This document shows positions 23,089 through 31,860 of a stretch of 35,204 nucleotides of DNA, in pieces. The notes beneath the pieces are model-generated. The model saw nothing but the letters and a program-made list of their open reading frames with translations. It was not told the DNA's origin and searched no databases. Each line of letters opens with the position of its first letter. The first letter of the stretch is position 1. The stretch lies in the NCBI GenBank assembly GCA_017417005.1, contig JAFQAA010000017.1, positions 1 through 35,204 on the forward strand. The letters run 5' to 3'. The position numbers and the translations under genes are program-made. The DNA is from Elusimicrobiaceae bacterium (GTDB lineage Bacteria > Elusimicrobiota > Elusimicrobia > Elusimicrobiales > Elusimicrobiaceae).

Positions 23089-23103
23089 GGCAAAAGAGCG
23101 CGT

Positions 23104-23793
23104 TTATGCGTTTAATTTGTTTGTATCAACATGTAAACCCGGACCCATGGTGGAAGCAATACTTACGCTTCTAACATAGACACCTTTTGAGGTTGTAGGT
23201 TTAACTTTGTTGATTGTTTCTAAAACGGCTTTTGCATTATCAAACAATTTGCCTTCGTCAAAGGAGGCTTTGCCTAACGGAACATGAACGATACCATAGG
23301 TATCTGCCTTAAACTCAATTCTACCGGCTTTAAGTTCTTTAACGGCGGTAGCGATATCAAAGGTAACAGTTCCGGCTTTTGGGTTTGGCATAAGACCGCG
23401 CGGGCCTAAGATTTTGGCTGCTTTTGCCAAATCTTTCATAGTATCAGGGGTGGCAACTAAAACATCAAAGTCCATTTTACCTTTTACTATATCTTCTACC
23501 AAATCTTCCCCGCCGACAAGATCGGCACCGGCTTTTTGGGCATCTTGGGCGTGTTCACCTTTAGCAAGAACGGCAACCCTTTTGGTCTTGCCTGTTCCGT
23601 GCGGTAAAACGACCATAGTGCGAACCTGTTGATCAGACTTTTTGGTATCAATACCTAAGCGGACATGAAGTTCAATAGTCTCATCAAACTTGGCTTTTGC
23701 ATTTTGTTTGCTTAATGCCACAGCTTCTTTAAGGGTATATAATTTGCCCTTTTCAAGTGTTTCTTTAGCTGCTTTAAGTCTTTTTCCAATCAT
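23104..23793 (-). CDS. rplA: 50S ribosomal protein L1
   Basis: A 229-residue L1 that forms the mobile stalk for E-site tRNA release. It has V-L-P-H-G-T-G-K-T in domain I and G-P-R-G-L-M-P-N-P-K-A-G-T-V in domain II, the family signature. L1 often represses its own operon by binding the rplK-rplA mRNA; hairpins in the two gaps nearby are candidate sites but unproven. Unlike the common order, a terminator follows instead of rplJ. Confidence 0.97.
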   Translation of the reverse strand: MIGKRLKAAKETLEKGKLYTLKEAVALSKQNAKAKFDETIELHVRLGIDTKKSDQQVRTMVVLPHGTGKTKRVAVLAKGEHAQDAQKAGADLVGGEDLVEDIVKGKMDFDVLVATPDTMKDLAKAAKILGPRGLMPNPKAGTVTFDIATAVKELKAGRIEFKADTYGIVHVPLGKASFDEGKLFDNAKAVLETINKVKPTTSKGVYVRSVSIASTMGPGLHVDTNKLNA

Positions 23794-23816
23794 TATTTTT
23801 ACTCCTTAAGGTTTGC

Positions 23817-23837
23817 GGGTTCCTTTTTAAAGAACCC
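23817..23837 (-). other. Hairpin in the rplK-rplA gap
   Basis: GGGTTC (23817-23822) pairs with GAACCC (23832-23837) over an A/T loop, with no T-run after it. It lies just upstream of the rplA ribosome-binding site (AAGGAG). It may protect or regulate rplA translation; this is inference. Confidence 0.4.
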
Positions 23838-23852
23838 TCCCTAACTTCCTAT

Positions 23853-24287
23853 TTATTTTACGATATCAACACCCATACTTCTTGCGGTGCCTTTTACCAT
23901 TTCTGCTGCTTGTTTAACATCTTTTGTGTTTAAATCGGGCAATTTTTCAGCGGCGATTTCTTCACATTGTTTTTGTGTTAACTTGCCTACTTTATCTTTA
24001 TGTGGTGTGCCTGAACCTTTTTTAAGGTTAAGCTTTTTTACAATAAGGACTGCCATAGGCGGCATCTTGGTGATAAAGGAGAAAGATCTATCTTCATAAA
24101 CGGTTATGACGACAGGGATCTTAATACCTTTTTCTAATTTTGCGGTTTTAGCATTAAACTGCTTGCAAAATTCCATAATGTTAACACCATGTTGACCAAG
24201 TGCTGGACCAACTGGCGGCGCAGGATTTGCAGACCCTGCAGGAATTTGCAGTTTAATATAACCTTTTATTTTTTTCTCTTTTGCCAT
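23853..24287 (-). CDS. rplK: 50S ribosomal protein L11
   Basis: A 144-residue L11 at the GTPase-associated centre. The N-terminal domain contains [20 protein letters not shown] (about residues 12-31), the flexible region contacted by release factors and RelA. The C-terminal rRNA-binding domain ends A-R-S-M-G-V. It sits between nusG and rplA in conserved order. Confidence 0.98.
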   Translation of the reverse strand: MAKEKKIKGYIKLQIPAGSANPAPPVGPALGQHGVNIMEFCKQFNAKTAKLEKGIKIPVVITVYEDRSFSFITKMPPMAVLIVKKLNLKKGSGTPHKDKVGKLTQKQCEEIAAEKLPDLNTKDVKQAAEMVKGTARSMGVDIVK

Positions 24288-24308
24288 TTTAATTATACTC
24301 CTTAAAAT

Positions 24309-24329
24309 CTCCGTATTTTTAATGCGGAG
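24309..24329 (-). other. Hairpin between nusG and rplK
   Basis: CTCCG (24309-24313) pairs with CGGAG (24325-24329) over an A/T loop. One arm contains the GGAG-like sequence closest to rplK's TAAGGAG site but does not overlap that site itself. No T-run follows. An L1-binding site would be expected about here by analogy with E. coli, but no conserved L1 motif was recognised. Confidence 0.35.
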
Positions 24330-24340
24330 GACAACAAAAT

Positions 24341-24913
24341 CTAGTTAATTTTTTCCACTTGTAAATAGTCCACTTCAACGGGGGTGGCTCTATCAAAAAC
24401 GGTTACCATAACTTTAAGTTTGTTTTTGGTTTCGTTGACTTCTTCTATAACACCGATAAAATGTTTAAAAGGCCCTTCGGTAATGCGTACTTGTTCGCCG
24501 TGGCTAAACTGAATTGCATGTTTAGGTTTGCCATCGGTTGCAGTAGTAAGTTCAACAATACCAGCAATTTCTTCTTCCGGAAGGGGCACGGGGATAGGAT
24601 CACCCAAAAAGCCTGTAACGCCGATGATGTTTCTAATGAACCAATAAGATTCGCTAGTCATAACCATTTCCACCAAGATATATCCCGGGAAGAATTTGCG
24701 TTTTCTTAAAGTTTTTTTATTTTGCTTAACTTCAACAACATCTTCGGTAGGAACTAAGACATTGAAAACTCTATCAGCAAAATTTCTTACTTTAACTTGG
24801 GTTAAAATTTTATCTTTAACTTTATCTTCGTGGCCGGTTTGGGTATGCACTACATACCAAAGTTTTTCGCCTACGGGTTCTTGTTTAGGTGTTTGCAAAG
24901 TTTCTTCTGGCAT
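24341..24913 (-). CDS. nusG: Transcription termination/antitermination protein NusG
   Basis: A 190-residue NusG. The NGN domain (about 15-125) contains [11 protein letters not shown] and [10 protein letters not shown], which bind RNA polymerase. The KOW domain (about 135-190) contains the [11 protein letters not shown] pattern that binds S10 or Rho. Its ATG overlaps the secE stop by one base. Length is typical, with no inserted domain. Confidence 0.97.
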   Translation of the reverse strand: MPEETLQTPKQEPVGEKLWYVVHTQTGHEDKVKDKILTQVKVRNFADRVFNVLVPTEDVVEVKQNKKTLRKRKFFPGYILVEMVMTSESYWFIRNIIGVTGFLGDPIPVPLPEEEIAGIVELTTATDGKPKHAIQFSHGEQVRITEGPFKHFIGVIEEVNETKNKLKVMVTVFDRATPVEVDYLQVEKIN

Positions 24914-25101
24914 TATCTACCTCCGATAACAGAGCCAAGAATACCGGCAAGCCCCCAATCAATAATACTGATATAAAGGGTCACGATACCGACAACGATA
25001 AAAACAAAAATCGTTGATTGAATCATCTGCGACCTGGAAAGCCAAACGCTTTTTTTAAGTTCGCCGTAAGATTCTTTAAAAAAGTTTATTATTTTTGTCA
25101 T
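24913..25101 (-). CDS. secE: Preprotein translocase subunit SecE (short form)
   Basis: A 62-residue single-span SecE. It has the cytoplasmic amphipathic helix (F-F-K-E-S-Y-G-E-L-K-K-S-V-W-L-S) and the conserved membrane helix at about residues 29-55. This is the short form; E. coli SecE has two more spans. SecE clamps SecY. It lies between tRNA-Trp and nusG, the usual place. Confidence 0.95.
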   Translation of the reverse strand: MTKIINFFKESYGELKKSVWLSRSQMIQSTIFVFIVVGIVTLYISIIDWGLAGILGSVIGGR

Positions 25102-25126
25102 TATAACCTACCTGTTATTAAAGTAA

Positions 25127-25201
25127 TGGCAGGAGCGGAAGGACTCGAACCTTCAGTCTTGGTTTTGGAGACCAATGGTTTGCCAGTTAACCGACGCTCC
25201 C
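25127..25201 (-). tRNA. trnW: tRNA-Trp (CCA anticodon)
   Basis: The 75-base minus-strand sequence folds as a cloverleaf. The acceptor is GGGAGCG with CGCTCCT (terminal G-U), followed by discriminator G and an encoded CCA. The anticodon stem TTGGT/ACCAA holds loop CTCCAAA with anticodon CCA. The T arm is GAAGG-TTCGAGT-CCTTC. It lies between rpmG and secE and is probably processed from the same transcript, a common arrangement. Confidence 0.96.
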
Positions 25202-25228
25202 GTATTACTTCAAATTTTAATAGCACTC

Positions 25229-25393
25229 TTACTTAGAGGCCTTGCTTTCTTTGTGAATTGTTTGTTTGCCGCATTTCTTGCAGAATTTATTTAATTCTAC
25301 TTTATAATCTTTCTTTTTGCCTTTGGCAAAATAGTAGTTTTTATTTTTGCATTCTGTGCAAGAAAGAACAAAAGTTAATCTTTCATTAGCCAT
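25229..25393 (-). CDS. rpmG: 50S ribosomal protein L33
   Basis: A 54-residue protein read directly from the minus strand, starting MANERLTFVLSC. It has the zinc ligands C12-x2-C15 and C38-x2-C41 (zinc form) and the typical Y-Y-F/T-x-K-x-K-K segment between them. First gene of the rpmG-tRNA-secE-nusG-rplK-rplA unit. An AAGGT sequence is the only, weak, ribosome-binding site upstream. Confidence 0.95.
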   Translation of the reverse strand: MANERLTFVLSCTECKNKNYYFAKGKKKDYKVELNKFCKKCGKQTIHKESKASK

Positions 25394-25454
25394 TTTATTT
25401 ACCTTGATTTACCGCTACACGCGGAATTTATTACTAAAAAACAAGCAAATCTCA

Positions 25455-25475
25455 GGCGTAAATCTTATTTACACC
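25455..25475 (-). promoter_or_regulatory. Nine-pair hairpin in the rpmG leader
   Basis: GGCGTAAAT (25455-25463) pairs with ATTTACACC (25467-25475), including one wobble, over a 3-base loop. It lies about 60 bases upstream of the rpmG start. It may belong to the same regulatory leader as the terminator-like hairpin at 25507-25531. Confidence 0.4.
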
Positions 25476-25506
25476 CCAAAAATTTAACTTGCCGGTTAAC
25501 ACCGAT

Positions 25507-25531
25507 TAAAAAGCCCCTTGCTTATGGGGCT
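25507..25531 (-). terminator. Terminator-like hairpin directly downstream of the rpmG promoter
   Basis: AGCCCC (25512-25517) pairs with GGGGCT (25526-25531), followed on the minus strand by TTTTT (25511-25507). It starts at or next to the predicted transcription start of the proximal promoter. For RNA from that promoter it would be a 5'-end hairpin; for RNA from the distal promoter it would be an attenuator. Confidence 0.6.
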
Positions 25532-25537
25532 AAATAT

Positions 25538-25607
25538 ATTATACAAAAGTTTAAGAACTTTTTAAAGTCTTTTTTACTTTCTTTTTGTTTATATAAATAT
25601 TATAGCA
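25538..25607 (-). promoter_or_regulatory. Tandem promoters of the rpmG-rplA operon
   Basis: Two TATAAT boxes are seen on the minus strand. The proximal one is at 25543-25538, with TTTAAA as a weak -35 at 17 bases. The distal one is the extended -10 TGCTATAAT at 25607-25599, identical to the distal box of the S10 operon. Tandem promoters are usual for heavily expressed translation genes. Confidence 0.5.
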
Positions 25608-25614
25608 TTTTAAA

Positions 25615-25644
25615 CACCCCCTAAACTTTTTGTTTAGGGGGGTG
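25615..25644 (-). terminator. Terminator of the efflux operon
   Basis: A GC-rich stem, CACCCCC-TAAAC (25615-25626) with GTTTA-GGGGGG-TG (25632-25644), one bulged G and a 5-base loop, is followed on the minus strand by TTTAAAA. It lies 17 bases after the RND pump gene and next to the distal rpmG promoter. Confidence 0.82.
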
Positions 25645-25661
25645 CGTAAATAAAATATCGG

Positions 25662-28600
25662 TTAATACTCTTGTGGAACTTCAGAATATATTACATCAGC
25701 GTCCTTATCTTCCGGTATAGGTTCGCCGGTGGTCTTGTTTTTAACCCAGGCACCAATAGAGTCCATAAGAATATAAGTAACAGGCGTCATCAAAAGCGTA
25801 ATAAGCAAGGATAAAGCCTGACCTCCGACGATAACGATAGCAAGTGAGCGTCTTGAGTCCGCACCTTCGCCGTGGGAAACAAGCATCGGCAAAACACCCA
25901 TAATCAAGGTTAAAGTCGTCATCAAAATCGGGCGTAAGCGAACTTTGTTTGCCTGCAAAATAGCATTTGTTCTGCCATAGCCACGCGCTCTTAATTGATT
26001 AGTATAATCAGTCTGCAAGATAGCGTTTTTACTAACAACACCCACAAGCATAAACATACCAAGCATACTGAAAATATTAAGGTTTTGCCTGGTTAATAAA
26101 AGTGCAATTAAAGCAAAGGGCAAAGTTAAAGGCAAACTAACAATAATTGCAACAGGATGGGTTAAACTTTCAAACTGAGCGGCAAGCACCATATATTTGA
26201 AAATGAAAGCTAAGATAAAAGCAACAATAAAGCTCTTAAACATTCTGCCCATTTCTTGCGCCATACCGCTTTCCGTGGTATGATAACCCGGCAAGGTATC
26301 TATTTCTTTAAACATTTGCTTCATTAAGTTGGTAGCGGTGCGGGTATCAAGGCCGTTTAAGTTTGCTTCCACAGAAACTTCCCTTTCCCTTTTAAAGCGG
26401 TTAATTTGGCTTGGGCCAACACCTTCTTCAATAGCGGCAACGCTATCAAGACGGACAACGCTATCTTTACCACCAAAAGAAGCCGGTATTTGAAGGGCGG
26501 AAATTGTTTCTTTTGTGTTTCTATATTGTTCATCAACACGCACGCGCACTTCGTAAAGTTCATCCCCTTCTTTATATTTTGTAATATCGTCCGTTCCGCC
26601 GACCATAGTTCTTAAAGCACTTGCAATATCGGAAACTCTAACCCCAAGATTATTTGCTTTTGCCCTATTAATAACAACCCTATATTCCGGTTTGGCAAGT
26701 TCCAAAGTTAAGTCAATATCTCTGAAGCGGCCGTCTTTTTCCATTTTTGCAATTAAGGCATTGGCATAATCGGAAAGTTTATTTATATCCGGGCCGGAAA
26801 TTCTTAACTGAACATCCTTACTTCCTCCGGGGCCATCACTTAAAACAAGAACACTTGTTTTTAGCCCTTCGTATTTGCTTAAAATATCGCGCATTTTTTC
26901 AACAAAATTTTTAGTGTTTATTGTATTGCGCGCTTCTCTATCTTCAAGTTCTATTTGCAGGTAGCCTTCATTAGTCGGTTTAGAATCAGAAAAAGCCGCC
27001 ATATTGCTGCCACCGCGGCCTGCAATATTTAACACACTGCTAACATGAGGCAAACGACGGATATCTTGTTCAATAGCGTTTAAAATTTCTTTTGTTTCGC
27101 TGTAGCTTGTGCCAACGGGTGCTTTAACAGATACTTTTATTTTACCGCTATCTTCCTGCGGGAAGAACTCGCCCCCGATACCGCCTGCAATAAAAGGTAT
27201 GGCAACAATACATAAAACAGCAAAAATAGTCATAATTAATTTATGATTGATAGACCATTTTAAAAACGGCATATACCAATTAACTAGGCGAAGGTTAATA
27301 CTATCAATAATTTTGTCAAAGCGGGATTTTTCCGGTGCTTTTTTAAGAAGTCTAGAACAAAGCATAGGTGTTAAAGTTAAAGCAACTAAACCGGAAAGCG
27401 CAATAGCAAAAACAACCGTCCAGCCATAACTGCTTAAAACACGGCCAACCATACCGCTCATATAAGCAAGTGGCAAGAAAATAACCAAGATTGAAAGCGT
27501 TGTTGCAACAACCGTTGCGGTAATTTCTTTTGAGCCGTCAAGCGCTGCTTGCATTGGTGTTTTATTATACTTTTCCATATGTCTATAAATATTTTCAAGC
27601 ATAACGATAGCATCGTCAATAACAATACCCACGGCAACGGTTAAACCAAGCAAAGTAATATTGTTAATGGTATAACCTTTCATATTCATAAACAAGAAAG
27701 AACCTATAATTGATATAGGTATAGCCAAAAAGGCAATTAAAGTAGAACGCAGGGAACCCATAAAAACAAGCACCATAACACCCGCAAGAAAACCACCCAA
27801 GAATAAGTGTTCCAAAACGGTGTTAACGCTTGCTTTAATAGTGCCGCTTTGGTCTGACATTAGGGTAATTTGAATATCATTTGGTAAAGTTTTTTGAATC
27901 TCGTCAAGTTTATCTTTTACTCCTTGAATAACAGCAAGAGTATTTGAGCCGCTTTGTTTTTTAACTTCCAAGGTAACAGATGGTTTACCATCTAAGATAG
28001 TGCTTTCCTCTTCAAACTCGCCACTATCTTCAACGCGGGCAACATCGGAAACTTTAACCGGCACGCCGTTTTTGGTTGCAATATAAATATCTTCAAAACT
28101 TTTTACATCAGGAATACGCCCCAAAATACGCAAACTATATGATTGGTGCGGCTGCTCCACTTTGCCACCGGGTGTTTCAAAGTTTTGCTCTTTTAAAGCC
28201 CCGGTAAGTTTTGTAATAGGAAGACCAAGTGAATAGAGTTTAAAAGGATTAACTATAACATGAACTTCCCTTTCTCTTCCACCGACAACACTGACAGAGC
28301 CCACACCGGAAGTATTTTCTATACCTTCTTTAACTTTCTTTTTGGCAATTTCGGTAAGTTCAATAATATCTCTATCACCGGAAACAACTACATTTAATAC
28401 GGCAATAGAGTCCATATCAATTTTTAACACTATGGAAGGTTGCGTCCCTTCTGGAAAGTCTTTTTTAACCTGGTCCACTTTATCGCGCACTTCCTGCGCG
28501 CCGATAGAAGCATCCTTTTCCATAACAAATTTAACAACGACTAAGGAAACCCCCTCCATACTATAAGAAGAAACTTCGTCAACACCTTCAATTTGGTTAA

Positions 28601-28895
28601 CGGCTTCTTCTACATATTTGGTGACGGAAGTTTCAATTTCTTCAGGGCTGGCACCGGGTAAAATTGTTTGCACCATAGCAACAGGTATATCCATACTCGG
28701 ATAAAGACTTACCCCCATATTGCTGTAAGACATTAAACCAACAACAATTAAAGCAAGGCTTAACATTATGGTAAAAACAGGCCTGTGAATAAAAAAAGCC
28801 GTAAAACCCGTGGAGTTTTTAACTTTCTTTGGGGCTTTGGGATTTACCATTTTTTTATCTTGAGCGTTTATATCCTCTATTTCCATATCTTGCAT
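25662..28895 (-). CDS. RND efflux transporter, inner-membrane pump subunit (AcrB/MexB family)
   Basis: A 1077-residue pump with the RND layout: first span about 33-52, large periplasmic porter loop, spans about 360-560, second periplasmic loop, spans about 900-1055. Proton-relay residues D427-D428 are in G-I-V-I-D-D-A-I-V-M, and the conserved lysine is in V-G-V-V-S-K-N-A-I near residue 965. The start is preceded by a GAGGT site lying in the last codons of the membrane-fusion gene. It would export drugs, dyes or lipophilic compounds by proton antiport; substrate cannot be read from sequence. Confidence 0.95.
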   Translation of the reverse strand: MQDMEIEDINAQDKKMVNPKAPKKVKNSTGFTAFFIHRPVFTIMLSLALIVVGLMSYSNMGVSLYPSMDIPVAMVQTILPGASPEEIETSVTKYVEEAVNQIEGVDEVSSYSMEGVSLVVVKFVMEKDASIGAQEVRDKVDQVKKDFPEGTQPSIVLKIDMDSIAVLNVVVSGDRDIIELTEIAKKKVKEGIENTSGVGSVSVVGGREREVHVIVNPFKLYSLGLPITKLTGALKEQNFETPGGKVEQPHQSYSLRILGRIPDVKSFEDIYIATKNGVPVKVSDVARVEDSGEFEEESTILDGKPSVTLEVKKQSGSNTLAVIQGVKDKLDEIQKTLPNDIQITLMSDQSGTIKASVNTVLEHLFLGGFLAGVMVLVFMGSLRSTLIAFLAIPISIIGSFLFMNMKGYTINNITLLGLTVAVGIVIDDAIVMLENIYRHMEKYNKTPMQAALDGSKEITATVVATTLSILVIFLPLAYMSGMVGRVLSSYGWTVVFAIALSGLVALTLTPMLCSRLLKKAPEKSRFDKIIDSINLRLVNWYMPFLKWSINHKLIMTIFAVLCIVAIPFIAGGIGGEFFPQEDSGKIKVSVKAPVGTSYSETKEILNAIEQDIRRLPHVSSVLNIAGRGGSNMAAFSDSKPTNEGYLQIELEDREARNTINTKNFVEKMRDILSKYEGLKTSVLVLSDGPGGSKDVQLRISGPDINKLSDYANALIAKMEKDGRFRDIDLTLELAKPEYRVVINRAKANNLGVRVSDIASALRTMVGGTDDITKYKEGDELYEVRVRVDEQYRNTKETISALQIPASFGGKDSVVRLDSVAAIEEGVGPSQINRFKREREVSVEANLNGLDTRTATNLMKQMFKEIDTLPGYHTTESGMAQEMGRMFKSFIVAFILAFIFKYMVLAAQFESLTHPVAIIVSLPLTLPFALIALLLTRQNLNIFSMLGMFMLVGVVSKNAILQTDYTNQLRARGYGRTNAILQANKVRLRPILMTTLTLIMGVLPMLVSHGEGADSRRSLAIVIVGGQALSLLITLLMTPVTYILMDSIGAWVKNKTTGEPIPEDKDADVIYSEVPQEY

Positions 28896-28897
28896 AG

Positions 28898-29830
28898 TTA
28901 TTTAACCTCAATAGGACTGCCTTCTTTAAGGCCAAAAACAAAATTTAAAACCGGTTGATTTTCTGCTATTCCGGAAACTTGCCAGTGGTCATTATTTTTA
29001 AAACCGACTTCAATATTTTTCTTTACCGCAGTTTTTTTGTCAGCAGAAGGCACTAAAACATAATAAGAGCCATCTTCATTTTCTAAAATATTCTTTTTAG
29101 ATAAAGATAAAGCTTGCTTTTGTTCTGCAAGGGAAATATCCAATTTTGCAAACATACCGGACATTAATTTATTATCCTTATTATCCGCTTTAAATTCAAC
29201 CGCAACCGAACGACTGAGGGAATCAACCACCGGGCTTATTAAATCCAAGGTTGCTTGAAACTTTTGATTTGGCAAAGCTTCAACCATAAGCCAAGCTGTT
29301 TGGCCTTTAGAAATTTCGCCGACATACCTTTCCGGAATATCAACGGCAATTCTAATTGTTTCCTGGTTTACAACCAAAGCAACCGGTGTAGAAGTTATGA
29401 CATTTGCTCCCGGGTCTAAATAAATTCTGCCGATAACCCCATTAATTGTGGAAGGCACAACTACAGGTTCATATTTTGCGCCGACCTCATCGCGTTCAAT
29501 TAAGGAAATTGTTTGGCCTTTTTTAACTTTATCACCTTCTCTTAAAACATTTCTTAAAAGTTTACCGGAAACACGGGGATAAATAACGGCTTCCTCAAGG
29601 GCTTTTAAACTGCCGGAAGTTAAAAGTTGGTGTTTTAAATCGCGCTTTTGCGGTTTTTCAATGGAAACAGCAAAAACATCCGTATTAATTTGATCTAAAA
29701 TTTTTGCGGGATCTTTCTTAAAAAATAAATTCCACACTAAAAGCAATATTACTATTACTATAACAGCGCCAATTATATAGTTAGCGATTTTTCTTTCTTG
29801 TTCATTTTTTGGTTTTCTAATTTTTATCAT
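28898..29830 (-). CDS. RND efflux periplasmic adaptor (membrane-fusion protein)
   Basis: A 310-residue HlyD/AcrA-type adaptor with an N-terminal membrane anchor (about 17-36). After it come a lipoyl-like barrel-sandwich (S-G-S-L-K-A-L-E-E-A-V-I-Y-P-R-V-S-G and G-D-K-V-K-K-G-Q), a beta-barrel and a membrane-proximal domain. The coiled-coil hairpin is very short or absent. This is on the small side for the family, as AcrA has about 400 residues. It links the RND pump and the TolC-like channel encoded on either side. Confidence 0.92.
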   Translation of the reverse strand: MIKIRKPKNEQERKIANYIIGAVIVIVILLLVWNLFFKKDPAKILDQINTDVFAVSIEKPQKRDLKHQLLTSGSLKALEEAVIYPRVSGKLLRNVLREGDKVKKGQTISLIERDEVGAKYEPVVVPSTINGVIGRIYLDPGANVITSTPVALVVNQETIRIAVDIPERYVGEISKGQTAWLMVEALPNQKFQATLDLISPVVDSLSRSVAVEFKADNKDNKLMSGMFAKLDISLAEQKQALSLSKKNILENEDGSYYVLVPSADKKTAVKKNIEVGFKNNDHWQVSGIAENQPVLNFVFGLKEGSPIEVK

Positions 29831-29849
29831 TTTAATATATCTCCTAAAA

Positions 29850-31223
29850 TTATTTTATTGCAACATCTTTACCTACTGCATAATTTAAATTTGAAAATGC
29901 TACAAAAGCATCGTGGATAGCCTGCACAAATTGAAGTTCTGCATCGTGCAAAAGCAAGGCCGCATCATCAAGATCAAGACGGCTTACAAGCCCGTTTCTA
30001 TATCTTAAATTTGTGCTGTGTAAGTTTTTGCGAGCTTGACCGATTGTGCCTTTAGTGGAATCAATTCTTTCCTTTGCTTCGTTTAAATTTAACCAAGCGC
30101 GTTTAACTTCTATTTTGATATTTCTTTTGGTATCTTGCGCTTGAATAAGGGCCTGCTCGTAAGCAAGTTCCTTTTGGCGCACCTGGGAAGAAACCTTAAA
30201 GCCTTCAAATAAAGGAATATTTAATCTTAGACCGACTGCCGTGCCATAAGAAGAATTATAACTACTCATTGGGATAATAACCTCAGCAGAAGTACCGCTG
30301 TAAGTAGCATTGGCAAAAGCCGTAAGCGAACCTAAATGATCGGCTTTGGCAACATTAATTTGCTCTTTAGCCATTTTAACATTCAGTTCTGAAATTATAA
30401 GTTCCGGCCTGTTCTTTTGGGCCATTTCAAAAAGGGTATCTAAATCCGGTATCTGATAAGCCATAATATCTTTAAGATTCCACTTTAAAGAAAGCTCGTC
30501 TTGCGGATCTTTATTTAAAACTCTTCTTAAAGTAAGAAGCCCGATTTCATAAGCATTTTTTGCCTGTATTAAGGCTGGCTCGCTGTTAGATACTTTTACC
30601 TTTTGGTTAAGCACATCTAAATCGCTTGCAAGCCCTTGTTTATATTTTTGTCTGATTTCTTTTAAGTGGTCTTTGGCAATATCAAGATTTTCTTTTTGAA
30701 CCTGTATTAAAGCATGGGATAAAATAATGCCATAACATAAAATATTTACATTATCTTTAATAAGATTTTGTGTTTCTGTAAGTTCCAAATAACCGCTTTG
30801 AGAGTGGTATTTACCCATCCTTATGCCAGCGCTTACAGCACCACCTTTCCAAAGCAAAAGGGTTGCTTCAGCTGTGCCGCTGGTAGCATTGTCAAGGCTC
30901 ATTCTAAATTTACCCATAGAAGTTATGGCCTCCTGGGGATGAAGTGTGTGTGTGTAAGAGCCGCTTAAATTAATTTGCGGATAAACATAAGACCAATATT
31001 GTTTAACCTGCTGTTCGTAAATCTGAGCTGATTTTTTTGCAATTTGGATACTTGAGTTGTTTTCCATAGCAATTTCAATAGCCTGTTCTATGGTAATAGC
31101 ATTTGGATCGGCATTATGCAAGGCAAACAAATCTACCCCGTCTTTTGTGTTTTGTGCAAAACTAAGCGAAGTGGCTAAACTAAATGCACAAACACATAAT
31201 AATAATCTAGGTTTAATTTCCAT
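29850..31223 (-). CDS. TolC-like outer-membrane efflux protein
   Basis: A 457-residue protein with a signal peptide (about 1-23, ending S-F-A). Two tandem OEP repeats follow, each with long helices and a beta region, e.g. Y-P-Q-I-N-L-S-G-S-Y-T-H-T in the first half and L-R-L-N-I-P-L-F-E-G-F in the second. TolC proteins trim into an outer-membrane barrel with a periplasmic tunnel. The gene implies a two-membrane envelope and starts four bases after the tetR-type gene. Confidence 0.93.
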   Translation of the reverse strand: MEIKPRLLLCVCAFSLATSLSFAQNTKDGVDLFALHNADPNAITIEQAIEIAMENNSSIQIAKKSAQIYEQQVKQYWSYVYPQINLSGSYTHTLHPQEAITSMGKFRMSLDNATSGTAEATLLLWKGGAVSAGIRMGKYHSQSGYLELTETQNLIKDNVNILCYGIILSHALIQVQKENLDIAKDHLKEIRQKYKQGLASDLDVLNQKVKVSNSEPALIQAKNAYEIGLLTLRRVLNKDPQDELSLKWNLKDIMAYQIPDLDTLFEMAQKNRPELIISELNVKMAKEQINVAKADHLGSLTAFANATYSGTSAEVIIPMSSYNSSYGTAVGLRLNIPLFEGFKVSSQVRQKELAYEQALIQAQDTKRNIKIEVKRAWLNLNEAKERIDSTKGTIGQARKNLHSTNLRYRNGLVSRLDLDDAALLLHDAELQFVQAIHDAFVAFSNLNYAVGKDVAIK

Positions 31224-31227
31224 CTGT

Positions 31228-31827
31228 TTATTTCCCCCCTTTAAAAGAAATTCCTTTTAATATAGCATTTGCCATATCGTTTATTAAGTCTTTATCTATC
31301 TTTATACTCTTATCAACGGAATACATAGATAAAAAAGAGAAAACCGCTAAAACTAAATAAAAACCAGTTTCCCTATTTTTTTTAGTTAAACGGCCCTTTT
31401 TATATTGTAAATTAAGCATTTTATAGATAGCTTCGTTTGCTTCTTTGCGTATATTAAGAAGTTTATTTTCCAAGGTTTTATTGCCACGGACATAAACGCT
31501 TAAATGCAGCAAAAACGAAGAGGTTTCCTTAAAATCGCTTTTTACTATAAAATGGGAATAAAGCAAAGTTTTTAAAAGATCCTGCAAAGATAAATCTTTT
31601 TCTAAGCCTTGATTTAAGATTTTATTTATCTCATCAAGCCTTTCCTTTATCATTTGAAAAAGCAAATCATCTTTATCTTTAAAGTAGTAATAAAGCACAG
31701 GCTTACTTACGCCGCAAGCCTCGGCAATTTGGCGCATAGAGATACTTTTTATCCCTTGGCGTGCCATAAGCTCAAAAGCTTTTAGCTTTATTTCTTCTTT
31801 AGAAGTTTTATTTTCTTTTTTTGCCAT
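31228..31827 (-). CDS. TetR/AcrR-family transcriptional repressor of the efflux operon
   Basis: A 199-residue regulator. The N-terminal helix-turn-helix (about 15-60) has the family pattern A-F-E-L-M-A-R-Q-G and S-M-R-Q-I-A-E-A-C-G-V-S-K-P-V-L-Y-Y-Y-F. The C-terminal ligand-binding part is not assignable by eye. It is the first gene of the efflux operon, followed by the TolC-like gene after four bases, and it has a palindromic operator in its own promoter, so autorepression relieved by an efflux substrate is the likely scheme. Confidence 0.93.
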   Translation of the reverse strand: MAKKENKTSKEEIKLKAFELMARQGIKSISMRQIAEACGVSKPVLYYYFKDKDDLLFQMIKERLDEINKILNQGLEKDLSLQDLLKTLLYSHFIVKSDFKETSSFLLHLSVYVRGNKTLENKLLNIRKEANEAIYKMLNLQYKKGRLTKKNRETGFYLVLAVFSFLSMYSVDKSIKIDKDLINDMANAILKGISFKGGK

Positions 31828-31840
31828 AAGTTTTTATATA

Positions 31841-31860
31841 TTTACCTACCGGTAAGTATA
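31841..31860. promoter_or_regulatory. TetR-type operator in the efflux promoter
   Basis: The imperfect palindrome TTTACCTACCGGTAAGTA is centred on TACCGGTA. It resembles operators of AcrR/TetR-family regulators, which often contain TACC(G)GTA-type half-sites. It lies between the -10 box and the start codon of the regulator, where bound repressor would block transcription start. Confidence 0.7.

Noticed and set aside
25018-25236. Plus-strand frame across tRNA-Trp and secE
   Set aside because: It is antisense to a complete tRNA and secE; the frame results from their composition.
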